Source of the DNA: Methylomonas paludis
GTDB lineage: Bacteria; Pseudomonadota; Gammaproteobacteria; Methylococcales; Methylomonadaceae
Direction of reading: 5' to 3'
Length of the DNA stretch: 64,000 nt
NCBI RefSeq assembly: GCF_018734325.1
Contig: NZ_CP073754.1
Location: 3,472,001-3,536,000, forward strand
The notes below the pieces were generated by a model. That model did not search any database and was not told where the DNA came from. It worked only from the letters and a program-made list of their open reading frames with translations. Each line of letters opens with the position of its first letter. Within the stretch, counting starts at the first letter, position 1. Below are positions 35,496 through 44,842 of this stretch, one piece after another. The position numbers and the translations under genes are program-made.

Positions 35496-37745
35496 ATGCC
35501 CAATCCAGATTTTGCCAACTTGATTACGCTGGTATTTGCCAGTTCTCTCGCCGGTCTGGGTTTTGCGGCCTGGCTGGCGCGCTGGGTGCTGGCTAAAGAT
35601 ACCGGTACACCAGCCATGCGCAAAATATCGGATGCCATTAAACAGGGTGCAGAAGCTTTTTTGCGCCGGCAAAACCGTACCATCCTACTGCTCAGCGCCA
35701 TTTTTGCCGCACTGCTGTTTGTCGGTTACGGTTTGTTGCGTAGCCATCGCGAATTTGATCCGGTATCCAGTTCCCTGGAATTGGCCGGCTGGACTACGCT
35801 TTCCTTTGTGCTGGGGGCTTTGTGTTCGGTGTGTGCCGGTTATGTGGGCATGTGGGTGAGCATTCGCGCCAATATCCGCACCGCAGCTGCGGCCTGCCTT
35901 AGTCTTAATGAGGCTTTGCAGGTATCTTTGCGTGCAGGAGGTGTCTCCGGTATGGTGGTGGTGGCTATGAGTTTGTTGGGCGTGGCCGGTTTGTTTGTAC
36001 TGGTCAAATTGCTGAGCCCGAACATTGATCTAGTGAAAATTCCACTATTAATCGTTGGTTATGGCTTTGGAGCATCTTTTGTGGCGCTGTTTGCCCAGGT
36101 GGGTGGCGGTATTTATACCAAAGCTGCTGATGTGGGGGCCGATCTGGTCGGTAAGGTGGAAGCCGGTATCCCGGAGGATGATCCGCGCAACCCGGCGGTG
36201 ATTGCCGATCTGGTGGGCGATAATGTCGGCGATTGCGCCGGCCGTGGTGCGGATTTGTTCGAATCGACTGCGGCTGAGAATATCGGCGCGATGATACTGG
36301 CCGGCAGTCTGGCACTGGGCGCGGAAAAAGCCGGACTGGCGTTCAGTGCCGGCATTTTGGGCGTGATGCTGTTTCCGCTGGTGGCGCGGGCTTTTGGCAT
36401 TATCGCCAGCATGGTCGGCATTTTAAGCGTGCGCCTGCACAGCGAAGATCAGGAACCCATGCAGGCCCTGAATCGCGGCTATTTTATCAGCGTATTACTG
36501 GCGATGCCGCTGTTCGCACTTGCCGCCCACTGGTTGCTGGATAATCCGGCGGCACCGGATGCCTGGTGGCATTTTTCGCTGTGCGGAGTCATTGGGGTGT
36601 TAACGTCGGTGGCGTTTGTGTTCATCACCCAGTATTACACCGAATATCGCTACAGGCCGGTACAGGCTATCGCCGCCGCCAGCACTACCGGTGCCGCGAC
36701 CAATATCATCGAGGGTACGGCGGTGGGTTTTGAATGTACCTGGATGCCGACTCTGGCAATGTCTATTGCCTTGTTAAGTTCTTACTATCTGGGCGCATCC
36801 AGCGGCTTGCCTCATGCCGGACTGTTTGGCACAGCAGTGGCGACGATGGGGATGCTGGCCACTGCGGCTTATATTCTGGCGATGGACAGCTTTGGTCCGA
36901 TTACCGACAACGCCGGCGGCATTATCGAAATGAGCGAACAGCCTGCCGAAATCCGCAGCCGTACCGATAAACTGGATGCCATAGGCAACACCACCAAAGC
37001 CCTGACTAAGGGTTATGCAGTGGGCAGCGCTGGTCTTGCCGCTTTTCTGCTATTTCAGGCCTATATGGATGAAATTAAAAATTATGCCGGTCTGGATGCT
37101 GCTGCCGAATTCAGCGTGAATTTAGGCAAACCGGTGGTGTTTGTCGGCGCACTGCTGGGCGCGATGCTGGTGTTTGTGTTCTGTTCCCTGACCATTCGGG
37201 CGGTCGGCACTGCGGCCAAAAGCATTATCGAAGAAGTGCGCCGCCAATACGCCGATCTGCCGCGCCTGAATGACATCATCCAGTTCCCTGCCGATTTTCA
37301 GCCTGATTATGGAGCCTGCGTGGATATTGTTACCCGTGCCGCCTTGCGTAATATGATCGCACCGGGTTTACTGGTGGTGTTGACGCCAATTGCAGTTGGC
37401 CTGAGCTTTAAAATATTCATTGATGTAGAAGGCAAACTGATTGCTGCCGAAAGTGTGGCCGCGCTGTTGATGGTGGCCACTTTGGTCGGTATTCTGATGG
37501 CATTGTATTTAAACAATGCCGGCGGTGCCTGGGATAATGCCAAAAAATATGTGGAAACCGGCGCCCACGGCGGCAAATACATCACTACCGCCGATGGTAA
37601 AACCATCAAAAACCCTACTCACAGCGCCGCTGTGGTTGGTGATACTGTCGGCGATCCGTTCAAGGACACCGCCGGACCGAGTTTGCATGTGTTGATTAAA
37701 TTATTGGCGACTGTGACTTTGGTGATGGCGCCGTTGTTTCTTTGA
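35496..37745 (+). CDS. hppA: Membrane H+-translocating pyrophosphatase, K+-independent type
   Basis: 749 residues, about 16 membrane spans. HppA couples pyrophosphate hydrolysis to proton pumping. The catalytic loops are intact: [20 protein letters not shown] then [26 protein letters not shown]; and [20 protein letters not shown]. The sequence [10 protein letters not shown] has Lys where K+-dependent enzymes have Ala, placing it in the K+-independent H+-pumping class by the known rule. GGAG lies seven bases before the ATG. It is monocistronic. Methanotrophs and other C1 users often carry PPi-linked enzymes, which may explain it. Confidence 0.96.
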   Translation: MPNPDFANLITLVFASSLAGLGFAAWLARWVLAKDTGTPAMRKISDAIKQGAEAFLRRQNRTILLLSAIFAALLFVGYGLLRSHREFDPVSSSLELAGWTTLSFVLGALCSVCAGYVGMWVSIRANIRTAAAACLSLNEALQVSLRAGGVSGMVVVAMSLLGVAGLFVLVKLLSPNIDLVKIPLLIVGYGFGASFVALFAQVGGGIYTKAADVGADLVGKVEAGIPEDDPRNPAVIADLVGDNVGDCAGRGADLFESTAAENIGAMILAGSLALGAEKAGLAFSAGILGVMLFPLVARAFGIIASMVGILSVRLHSEDQEPMQALNRGYFISVLLAMPLFALAAHWLLDNPAAPDAWWHFSLCGVIGVLTSVAFVFITQYYTEYRYRPVQAIAAASTTGAATNIIEGTAVGFECTWMPTLAMSIALLSSYYLGASSGLPHAGLFGTAVATMGMLATAAYILAMDSFGPITDNAGGIIEMSEQPAEIRSRTDKLDAIGNTTKALTKGYAVGSAGLAAFLLFQAYMDEIKNYAGLDAAAEFSVNLGKPVVFVGALLGAMLVFVFCSLTIRAVGTAAKSIIEEVRRQYADLPRLNDIIQFPADFQPDYGACVDIVTRAALRNMIAPGLLVVLTPIAVGLSFKIFIDVEGKLIAAESVAALLMVATLVGILMALYLNNAGGAWDNAKKYVETGAHGGKYITTADGKTIKNPTHSAAVVGDTVGDPFKDTAGPSLHVLIKLLATVTLVMAPLFL

Positions 37746-37806
37746 GAAAAAGATGAAATTTGGAAGATGTTTATTGGAGCATTTCGATCCAATGAAACTG
37801 CCAAAA

Positions 37807-38493
37807 CTAAATATTAGTTTTAATAAATTCTACAACCTTATCAATCTTTGTTGAAAAAGAAATACGGTCATTCTGATAATATTCAATAAATATACCGGCA
37901 AGATATAGATTGTCAGGAAAAAATGAATTTGGCACATACCATAATCCTCCACCACTAATTCCCCTTGGACTCGGTGGATTATTAATTTCTCCATTTATAT
38001 CTATCGCTTGACCATAATTCATACAAATATGAACGTCATTATTTTTCTTATATTTATCCCAGTTAGTGAAGTTTTTATCGACTTTACCTCCATATGTGAA
38101 ATAAAATAAATTAAACGTCGTGCCGCCCTTCAATGCTTTTCCTTGTTTATTCTTAGAACAAGGATAGCCATGTATAAGTGATAAATGCACTGAGTTAAAA
38201 TATCTGTTTATCATCAATCTATCTTCGCATAATATATTAATATTATTTTTAGCTACAAACTCATTGCTTAATTCAATAAATGCTATATCGAAATGATCTT
38301 TTTTGCCCTGACTGATTGAGTGAAAAAAGTTACCTACTAAGTTAACAAATGAACCATCTATTGCCATATAAAAAGGGCTAACAGCAATCTTAATTTGATT
38401 AATAACATGAGAGGCTGTGATAAGGAATGTCCTAGAAAACACCTGAATGACAACTGAAGAGGCAATTAACAGGATGTTGAAATTTACTCCCAT
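37807..38493 (-). CDS. Trypsin-like serine protease, AT-rich
   Basis: 228 residues with a chymotrypsin-type triad pattern: His29 in FLITASHVI, Asp69 in HFDIAFIEL, and Ser180 in [10 protein letters not shown]. The N-terminal barrel is short (His at 29), and there is no signal peptide, so the protein appears cytosolic or N-truncated. An in-frame stop lies nine bases before the ATG. Base composition is much more AT-rich than in neighbouring core genes, a sign of transfer. The 5' end lies 22 bases from the TATA repeat marking the IS sandwich insertion, so its upstream promoter may be disrupted. The target is unknown. Confidence 0.7.
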   Translation of the reverse strand: MGVNFNILLIASSVVIQVFSRTFLITASHVINQIKIAVSPFYMAIDGSFVNLVGNFFHSISQGKKDHFDIAFIELSNEFVAKNNINILCEDRLMINRYFNSVHLSLIHGYPCSKNKQGKALKGGTTFNLFYFTYGGKVDKNFTNWDKYKKNNDVHICMNYGQAIDINGEINNPPSPRGISGGGLWYVPNSFFPDNLYLAGIFIEYYQNDRISFSTKIDKVVEFIKTNI

Positions 38494-38518
38494 GCCTTCG
38501 GCTTAAACCCTTAATATA

Positions 38519-40002
38519 GGGTTAATTTTTCGGCTGGAAGCCTTATCAGACCTGAATTTCCGTTTCTAGCCCAAAACTTCAGGTCTGGCTGTTCTAAATG
38601 GCCCTTTTCGGGGCTTCATTTCCGCCTTTTGGCGGTGGTTAGGCGCACGTCTGCCTAGGCGGTCGAACACCGCCAGCCAAAAATATTGCCCATTCGGGTC
38701 AGATTATAGGCGGCGAAGGTGAAGACAGTTTGTGCCGCTACTTTTTTTAAGCGACGGAATTTGGTTTGATGCAGACCACCTATGGTCTTGCTCCAGCCAA
38801 ACACTTCTTCAACCCGTTTACGGATTTTGAGGCTGGTCTTGTATCCGGGATGGCGGGTGGTGCGGTGGTCAATGGCAGAGCCTTTGTTCTTCTGTGCCAC
38901 ATGCGGGGTGACTTTGAGAACGCGAATGTCGGTCACGAAGCTTTCAACATCGTAGCCTTTGTCTGCGCCCACTGTTGTACCCGGTTTCTTCACAGTCCGT
39001 TTGATCATGGTCTTCGCCGCTTCCCGCTCTGCTGTGCCGGTGGCGTGAGTGACTTCAACATCAACCACCAGACCGTTCCGGTTCTCCATCAGGGCATGGC
39101 CCAGGTAACAGAGCTGTGATTTGTCGCCTTCACTTTTTTTGTATAGCCGGACATCCGGGTCGGTGGTCGAGGCGTGTGTATCATTGCTGCGCTTTTCGCC
39201 TTTGAAGTTGACAGTCGGGTTACGCGTATCATCTTCCGGAGGTGAGCTTGAACCGTCTTTCTTGACAAAGCTTTTCATGGAAGCCCAGCCTTTAATCAGG
39301 GTGCCATCCACGGAAAAATGCTCGCTGGAGACCAATTCTTGCCATTCGGCAAGCAACAAGATGCGATCAAAAAACAAGCGGCAAATACGTTCATTCAGCA
39401 AGCGGTCACGATTGGCGCTGAAGGTGGAGTGATGCCAGACCTCATCATCCAGCGTCAGCCCCACAAACCAGCGATACAGCAGATTGAAATCAATCTGCTC
39501 CACCAACTGTCTTTCGGAACGAATGGTGAAAATCACTTGCAGCAAGCTGGCGCGCAATAGGCGCTCTGGTGGGATTGAATCCCGGCCCCGGCGGGCATAA
39601 AGCGCGTTAAATTCAGTATCCATGGTTTTCAAAAGGATATCGACGATGGCACGGAATTTCCGTAAGGGATGGTCTTTGGGAATCCGTTCTTCCAATGTCC
39701 GATAGCTAAAGAGTACATCTTGGGTGATGTCAGCGCCGCGCATAAAATCATTCCGTTGGAATATATAATAATGGAACTATTTTATCATATATAACAATTG
39801 CTTGCGATATTATAAACTCTTTGGCTCAATGAATTTATGCGGCTTGCAGGGGTAGATAAAATCGACAGCCTGTTAAATCAGGGCGTTCATTACTTGCTTT
39901 GATGAATACCGGGTATGTAAATGACTTTAGTTTTCTCTCAACTTCAAACATTGTTAAGTTAATATGATCGGCAGTGTTTATTATCATGTCTTTTAGTTAA
40001 TC
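38519..40002 (-). mobile_element. IS5-like insertion sequence, copy 1
   Basis: 1,484 bases, identical without a difference in the arrayed stretch to 41693-43176. The left end begins GGGTTAATTTTTCGGC and the right end finishes TTTTAGTTAATC, which form only a weak inverted repeat (GGGTTAA against GATTAA). It holds one transposase gene. The outer left end abuts TATA (38515-38518). Confidence 0.85.
38655..39743 (-). CDS. IS5-like DDE transposase, copy 1
   Basis: 362 residues with an N-terminal DUF772-type domain (SIPPERLLRASLLQVIF, then DFNLLYRWFVGL) and a DDE catalytic domain: first Asp at about 146 in HFSVDGTLIKGW, second at about 261 in VGADKGYD, Glu at about 312 in RVEEVFGWSK. The insert between residues 160 and 205 (SSSPPEDDTRNP) is typical of the group. 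The frame is intact, so the element could still be active. Confidence 0.93.
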   Translation of the reverse strand: MRGADITQDVLFSYRTLEERIPKDHPLRKFRAIVDILLKTMDTEFNALYARRGRDSIPPERLLRASLLQVIFTIRSERQLVEQIDFNLLYRWFVGLTLDDEVWHHSTFSANRDRLLNERICRLFFDRILLLAEWQELVSSEHFSVDGTLIKGWASMKSFVKKDGSSSPPEDDTRNPTVNFKGEKRSNDTHASTTDPDVRLYKKSEGDKSQLCYLGHALMENRNGLVVDVEVTHATGTAEREAAKTMIKRTVKKPGTTVGADKGYDVESFVTDIRVLKVTPHVAQKNKGSAIDHRTTRHPGYKTSLKIRKRVEEVFGWSKTIGGLHQTKFRRLKKVAAQTVFTFAAYNLTRMGNIFGWRCSTA

Positions 40003-41694
40003 CTGAATCCGTGTTCCTTTCGGTTTAAGTGAGGGCAGTCGCGTTTCAGACGCGTTTTTTAAAAAAATCTACCACCAATCGAAATTTAACTGCCGTTCAT
40101 CAAGCCCTCAGTCGCAAAAATCAATCGTTTCCATGGTATTGCCGGCATCGCCAGATGAAAAACCTGACGCCAAGACAAGCAATCTTCTTCTCTACCCGGA
40201 GAATCAGCTCGTAACCAGCATCTCAGCTTTCGCGCCGCTTATCCTGATGCAAAGCCAGGCTGCACCACCAATCGCTCTTGTAAATAAGCGAATACTTTTG
40301 CCACGGGTGAGGCGCACCCTAAGTCCAGCCACCATTGCCGGGCTTTGTGGATCACCTGGGCTGCTCGATACATGACTTCTTGCAGCACCGTTCGTAACCG
40401 CCGTCGTTTTGCCGGATGACGTATTGGCGCCAAGTCGCCAGTCAAGCCCAGTTGACCAATCAGTCGCAAGCAATTATAGGCAAACATACCCATTCTCAAT
40501 AGACAGTCGTTGGTCTCAAACTTTCCAGATGGTAAGCGTTCCATATCCAGGTCAGTTTTGAATTCCGAATGAAATTGTTCATGGGTGCCGTGGTCGCGGT
40601 AGCGTTCAATGACGGTTTCTTCGGGTTCCTCCAGACTCGTCCACCAGCCTTCCAGTTGAATGTCCGGCAGTAATAGCATCTGGCCGTGCTTATTGCTCGT
40701 GCGTTCAATGATCCGCACGACCAGTCTGAAGGGGCGAGTCTGTTTTTTCCAAGCACGTTCCACCGTCAGTGTCATTAACGCTTCCCGTTTACCGGGGCGT
40801 TTTTCAACAAAGGCGCCGGCCGCTTCCGCTTTTTCTAACCAGGATGTCTTATCTTGCCGTCTTGGATTCCACTTGATCAAGTATTCAAAGCGCCTGTTCA
40901 TGGCTGCCCAGCGTTCTTTCTCAGCCGCAACCGTAAATAACAGTTTGGCGCTATCAAACCCTGAGTCTTTGCGTAATAACAACGGCAAACCCGGTGCAAC
41001 CAAGCGCTCAACTCGAGGAAACAGCCTTTCTAGAAAATAATCAATCTCCAGCGATGAATGCCAGCGGCCTGGACGCAGTTCCAATCCTATACACCAGCCT
41101 TCATTGCCCAAATAAGCCGCGACAGGCGTATAGCCATCCACTCCCTGATAGGTTCGACTCACCTCTTCCTTCTTGGTACCGCTCTGATCCATGACGAAGG
41201 TGTCCATGTCCAGACAGACGTAGCCTTTATGCGGCGTAATTGGGGCTTCTGTTCGTTCGATGAGTCGTATCGATAGATCATCCACCGGCTCCAGCAGGCT
41301 GCCGCTGACACGATCAAGACGTTGCCGCAGCCACACGCTGCCGGGAACCTTACGTACATCCAATGCCTTCTTGAAAAAACGATCTTCACGAAACGGCTCA
41401 ACAGCCTCGAAGTCGCTTTTGCCTATACTTAAAAGGCCAACAGTGGTTTTGACTAAATCCGAGGTTTTGATACCCTGTGAAACAGGTATTCTACCGTCCA
41501 CCATCACTTCGACATTGACCGCTTCCAGGCACTGGCCGATCAAGGATAGTCCGGCATAGGAGGTAAGTTCCTTTTTGGATTCTTTAAGCTTAAAACGTGC
41601 CATAATCAAAACGGGTGACTATAGAAAAACTATATTATACCTTTTTTATCATTGACTTATGACTATTTATAAAAAAAACGAACACGGATTCAGG
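40002..41694 (-). mobile_element. IS1380-like insertion sequence
   Basis: Bounded by 15-bp perfect inverted ends, CCTGAATCCGTGTTC at 40002-40016 and its complement at 41680-41694. It sits exactly between the two IS5-like copies. GTTAAT stands on both outer sides (39996-40001 and 41695-41700), but this hexamer is also part of the IS5-like ends, so it cannot be called a target duplication with confidence. Confidence 0.85.
40239..41603 (-). CDS. IS1380-family transposase
   Basis: 454 residues from the ATG at 41603. Visible: FKLKESKKELTSYAGLSLIG at the N-terminus, DMDTFVMDQSG with the first Asp, LLRKDSGFDSAKLL with the second, and YRDHGTHEQFHSEFKTDLDM, the YR..E/K-type signature of IS4/IS1380 transposases with the catalytic Glu. 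The frame is intact. Confidence 0.93.
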   Translation of the reverse strand: MARFKLKESKKELTSYAGLSLIGQCLEAVNVEVMVDGRIPVSQGIKTSDLVKTTVGLLSIGKSDFEAVEPFREDRFFKKALDVRKVPGSVWLRQRLDRVSGSLLEPVDDLSIRLIERTEAPITPHKGYVCLDMDTFVMDQSGTKKEEVSRTYQGVDGYTPVAAYLGNEGWCIGLELRPGRWHSSLEIDYFLERLFPRVERLVAPGLPLLLRKDSGFDSAKLLFTVAAEKERWAAMNRRFEYLIKWNPRRQDKTSWLEKAEAAGAFVEKRPGKREALMTLTVERAWKKQTRPFRLVVRIIERTSNKHGQMLLLPDIQLEGWWTSLEEPEETVIERYRDHGTHEQFHSEFKTDLDMERLPSGKFETNDCLLRMGMFAYNCLRLIGQLGLTGDLAPIRHPAKRRRLRTVLQEVMYRAAQVIHKARQWWLDLGCASPVAKVFAYLQERLVVQPGFASG

Positions 41695-43176
41695 GTTAAT
41701 TTTTCGGCTGGAAGCCTTATCAGACCTGAATTTCCGTTTCTAGCCCAAAACTTCAGGTCTGGCTGTTCTAAATGGCCCTTTTCGGGGCTTCATTTCCGCC
41801 TTTTGGCGGTGGTTAGGCGCACGTCTGCCTAGGCGGTCGAACACCGCCAGCCAAAAATATTGCCCATTCGGGTCAGATTATAGGCGGCGAAGGTGAAGAC
41901 AGTTTGTGCCGCTACTTTTTTTAAGCGACGGAATTTGGTTTGATGCAGACCACCTATGGTCTTGCTCCAGCCAAACACTTCTTCAACCCGTTTACGGATT
42001 TTGAGGCTGGTCTTGTATCCGGGATGGCGGGTGGTGCGGTGGTCAATGGCAGAGCCTTTGTTCTTCTGTGCCACATGCGGGGTGACTTTGAGAACGCGAA
42101 TGTCGGTCACGAAGCTTTCAACATCGTAGCCTTTGTCTGCGCCCACTGTTGTACCCGGTTTCTTCACAGTCCGTTTGATCATGGTCTTCGCCGCTTCCCG
42201 CTCTGCTGTGCCGGTGGCGTGAGTGACTTCAACATCAACCACCAGACCGTTCCGGTTCTCCATCAGGGCATGGCCCAGGTAACAGAGCTGTGATTTGTCG
42301 CCTTCACTTTTTTTGTATAGCCGGACATCCGGGTCGGTGGTCGAGGCGTGTGTATCATTGCTGCGCTTTTCGCCTTTGAAGTTGACAGTCGGGTTACGCG
42401 TATCATCTTCCGGAGGTGAGCTTGAACCGTCTTTCTTGACAAAGCTTTTCATGGAAGCCCAGCCTTTAATCAGGGTGCCATCCACGGAAAAATGCTCGCT
42501 GGAGACCAATTCTTGCCATTCGGCAAGCAACAAGATGCGATCAAAAAACAAGCGGCAAATACGTTCATTCAGCAAGCGGTCACGATTGGCGCTGAAGGTG
42601 GAGTGATGCCAGACCTCATCATCCAGCGTCAGCCCCACAAACCAGCGATACAGCAGATTGAAATCAATCTGCTCCACCAACTGTCTTTCGGAACGAATGG
42701 TGAAAATCACTTGCAGCAAGCTGGCGCGCAATAGGCGCTCTGGTGGGATTGAATCCCGGCCCCGGCGGGCATAAAGCGCGTTAAATTCAGTATCCATGGT
42801 TTTCAAAAGGATATCGACGATGGCACGGAATTTCCGTAAGGGATGGTCTTTGGGAATCCGTTCTTCCAATGTCCGATAGCTAAAGAGTACATCTTGGGTG
42901 ATGTCAGCGCCGCGCATAAAATCATTCCGTTGGAATATATAATAATGGAACTATTTTATCATATATAACAATTGCTTGCGATATTATAAACTCTTTGGCT
43001 CAATGAATTTATGCGGCTTGCAGGGGTAGATAAAATCGACAGCCTGTTAAATCAGGGCGTTCATTACTTGCTTTGATGAATACCGGGTATGTAAATGACT
43101 TTAGTTTTCTCTCAACTTCAAACATTGTTAAGTTAATATGATCGGCAGTGTTTATTATCATGTCTTTTAGTTAATC
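41693..43176 (-). mobile_element. IS5-like insertion sequence, copy 2
   Basis: Identical to copy 1 with a shift of 3,174 bases. Its outer right end is followed by TATA (43177-43180), matching the TATA on the far left of copy 1. If all elements and one TATA are removed, the flanks join as TTAATATATTAA, a 12-bp palindrome. Confidence 0.85.
41829..42917 (-). CDS. IS5-like DDE transposase, copy 2
   Basis: Identical 362-residue product to the gene at 38655-39743, with the same DDE residues and an intact frame. The full identity of two copies 3 kb apart means a very recent duplication or ongoing gene conversion, or possibly an assembly effect. Confidence 0.93.
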   Translation of the reverse strand: MRGADITQDVLFSYRTLEERIPKDHPLRKFRAIVDILLKTMDTEFNALYARRGRDSIPPERLLRASLLQVIFTIRSERQLVEQIDFNLLYRWFVGLTLDDEVWHHSTFSANRDRLLNERICRLFFDRILLLAEWQELVSSEHFSVDGTLIKGWASMKSFVKKDGSSSPPEDDTRNPTVNFKGEKRSNDTHASTTDPDVRLYKKSEGDKSQLCYLGHALMENRNGLVVDVEVTHATGTAEREAAKTMIKRTVKKPGTTVGADKGYDVESFVTDIRVLKVTPHVAQKNKGSAIDHRTTRHPGYKTSLKIRKRVEEVFGWSKTIGGLHQTKFRRLKKVAAQTVFTFAAYNLTRMGNIFGWRCSTA

Positions 43177-43218
43177 TATATTAATTTTCAAGTTTCATGA
43201 TTAGAAAACTTTGTATGC

Positions 43219-43509
43219 TTATAACCGAGTCAACCAATAGCTGGGTTTCCGGTGAAGATGAGCAACAGCGATGATGATAATTTTATTGGCATCAATGCCA
43301 TACAGTATCCCGTAGGGAAAGCGATTGATCAAACAGCGCCTAATATTATTGCCGATTAGTGGGTATGATTCAGGAAAAGCCGCAAGGCGGCGAATTGCAG
43401 CGTCAAATTCATTGAGAAATTGTACACCCAACTGTTTTTGTTGCGCTTCATACCAGCAAAACGCTTCATGCAACTCAGACTGCGCCTCATCAATAAATTC
43501 GATGTTCAT
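43219..43509 (-). CDS. RelE/ParE-family toxin
   Basis: 96 residues with the RelE/ParE fold: IEFIDEAQSELHEAFCWYE, then QFLNEFDAAIRRLAAFPESYP, IRRCLINRFPYGILYGI, and IIIIAVAHLHRKPSYW. Such toxins cut mRNA on ribosomes or poison gyrase. The C-terminal AHLHRKP ending is usual in the ParE-like branch. The start overlaps the antitoxin stop by four bases. The gene appears intact and begins 330 bases right of the IS sandwich. Confidence 0.9.
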   Translation of the reverse strand: MNIEFIDEAQSELHEAFCWYEAQQKQLGVQFLNEFDAAIRRLAAFPESYPLIGNNIRRCLINRFPYGILYGIDANKIIIIAVAHLHRKPSYWLTRL

Positions 43510-43718
43510 TTATATTTTTGCATTACTTCAGCATAGCTAACTGTTTTTAACTTCCCTTCCTGATAAGCCTGCCATCTTTGTTGGGCTGTATCGCGCCAAA
43601 TGGCATCTATTTCTGGATTGGGCGTGTCCAGGTCAGACAGCAGTAATTCTGCCAGATGTAGCTTTTCTAAAGGCGGCAACTGATTGGCTTGTTGGTAAAG
43701 TTCTTGAAAATTTGGCAT
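43506..43718 (-). CDS. Addiction-module antitoxin
   Basis: 70 residues. The QLPPLEKLHLAELLLSDLD stretch and the later IDAIWRDTAQQRWQAYQEGK helix are typical of the short unstable antitoxin family (PF09720 type) found before RelE/ParE toxins. The pair looks complete and may help keep this mobile-element-rich segment. Confidence 0.88.
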   Translation of the reverse strand: MPNFQELYQQANQLPPLEKLHLAELLLSDLDTPNPEIDAIWRDTAQQRWQAYQEGKLKTVSYAEVMQKYK

Positions 43719-43805
43719 GATTTTGATCCAGGGTGAGCAAACTGTAAAAATAGGGTTATATAATTTTTCACCGGAAAATAATGCATTATTTCGTAATTAC
43801 TCAGC

Positions 43806-43912
43806 CTAAGGAACCTCTGATTAATTCGTTATCTCGAATTTCGGTACCAATAAAATCAATGCCTTGCGGATTGGTTTTTCTTGAAAAACTGCATTAATCA
43901 GAGGTTCCCTAA
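43806..43912. mobile_element. MITE-like element, 99 bp with 16-bp perfect ends
   Basis: GGAACCTCTGATTAAT at 43810-43825 is the exact reverse complement of 43893-43908. The element is flanked on both sides by CTAA (43806-43809 and 43909-43912), a 4-bp direct repeat as expected for a target duplication. The 67 internal bases have no coding content. No transposase in this window has matching ends. Confidence 0.75.
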
Positions 43913-43935
43913 CGTTGCCAATCCTTTTTTAAATA

Positions 43936-44027
43936 GATAGTTAGCTTCGAATAATGCGCTGCACTACGTTTAGCGAACCCTACAACAGACTGTTTTTAAA
44001 GGGATATTTTGGTGACGAATAGTTACA
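43936..44027. repeat. Family B intergenic repeat, copy 3 (92 bp)
   Basis: Starts GATAGTTAGCTTCGAATAAT, includes GCGCTGCACTACGTTTAGC, and ends ACGAATAGTTACA. The 14 bases before it (CTTTTTTAAATA) also match those before copy 4, so the unit may begin slightly earlier. Confidence 0.65.
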
Positions 44028-44089
44028 TTATTTCTAGTACATCAAATGGTACCTTTTGAGGATTTATGACTATTGTCATGCCCCAGGTT

Positions 44090-44360
44090 TCAATATTCTT
44101 TTACGAAATGTTGCCGAGCTTCCCGCTTAATTTCTTCCATATTGAGAACTCCGGCAGAACCACTATCAACTCCTTCTTGCCATACGGCTTTAATTGCCTG
44201 GATTTTTTGTTGGTTCTCGACCTGTTTGGCCCCCCCAATCACGCAAAGCTTCGCAAATAACTTCGCTATTTGAGGTATAAAATCCACTTTCCACGGTATT
44301 TCGTACTAATAAAGCCAAATCTGGCGTCAAAGCAATGCTGATTTTTTCAATTGTGGACAT
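44090..44360 (-). pseudogene. ParD-type antitoxin broken in a poly-G run
   Basis: From the ATG at 44360 (AAGGTG five bases upstream) the product begins MSTIEKISIALTPDLALLV and continues with the ribbon-helix-helix pattern to EALRDWG. There a run of seven G (- strand of 44230-44236) shifts the frame. With six G the reading continues as DWGAKQVENQQKIQAIKA and ends GVLNMEEIKREARQHFVKEY, the typical ParD C-terminal tail. So one extra base has broken an otherwise complete antitoxin. No ParE gene follows. Confidence 0.75.
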
Positions 44361-44555
44361 TTGAACACCTTCAAACAAATCGTTTATAACGACCAACTAT
44401 GACTGATTCTTACCTAATTTATTAGTTAAATCAATTTTAATTATTCAGCGTAGCCTCAAAGCGGCATAGAGGAACCTAGGTGTCAACATTTAGTGACCTG
44501 ACAAAATATCTTCGATGCATCCTATCTCATTTTGGGGTCAATCTACTGCGATAAT

Positions 44556-44582
44556 CCTCGATTTCACTCCGTTTCATCGAGG
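44556..44582. repeat. Family A hairpin repeat, copy 6
   Basis: Arms CCTCGAT 44556-44562 and ATCGAGG 44576-44582, followed by CTACGG; the loop (TTCACTCCGTTTC) is more diverged than in the other copies. Confidence 0.75.
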
Positions 44583-44668
44583 CTACGGTGTCTACTTTTC
44601 AATGGGATGAATAGTTACAATTTATTTAGTGCTTATTCAGCGTAACGTTTCTGATTCTTTTTTAAATA

Positions 44669-44757
44669 GATAGTTAGCTTCTAGTGATGCGCTGCACTGC
44701 GTTTAGCACATTACACAACCAATTGTTTTTAAATGAATAATTTCACGATGAATAGTT
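44669..44757. repeat. Family B intergenic repeat, copy 4 (89 bp)
   Basis: Starts GATAGTTAGCTTCTAGTGAT, includes GCGCTGCACTGCGTTTAGC, and ends GATGAATAGTT. Very similar in layout to copy 3, 730 bases to the left. Confidence 0.65.
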
Positions 44758-44842
44758 TTTTAATCCCAGCAAGACGAAACGGGCATATTTATCAGGATTC
44801 TGAGCAAGACTAATCCAGTATATTCATGCCGTGCCGATGGGC

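Larger units (their letters stand above)
43719..44089. other. Spacer with MITE-like element and family B repeat
   Basis: No gene. Holds the 99-bp element at 43810-43908 and family B copy 3, described separately. No ParE toxin gene is found here, although an antitoxin remnant reading towards it lies on the right. Confidence 0.5.
44397..44842. other. Spacer with hairpin and family B repeats
   Basis: Upstream region of the broken ParD gene. It holds one family A and one family B copy, and a family-B-like end (GATGAATAGTTACAATTTA near 44607). No gene was found up to the cobQ stop at 44843. Confidence 0.5.

Noticed and set aside
38766-39560. Several + strand ORFs inside the IS5-like elements
   Set aside because: They are opposite-strand shadows of the transposase and repeat identically in both copies.
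39996-41700. GTTAAT as target duplication of the IS1380-like element
   Set aside because: The hexamer is also part of both ends of the IS5-like element, so the match can arise without a duplication.
44066-44260. 64-residue ORF opposite the ParD remnant
   Set aside because: The opposite strand gives a clear ParD sequence; this ORF has no homology pattern of its own.
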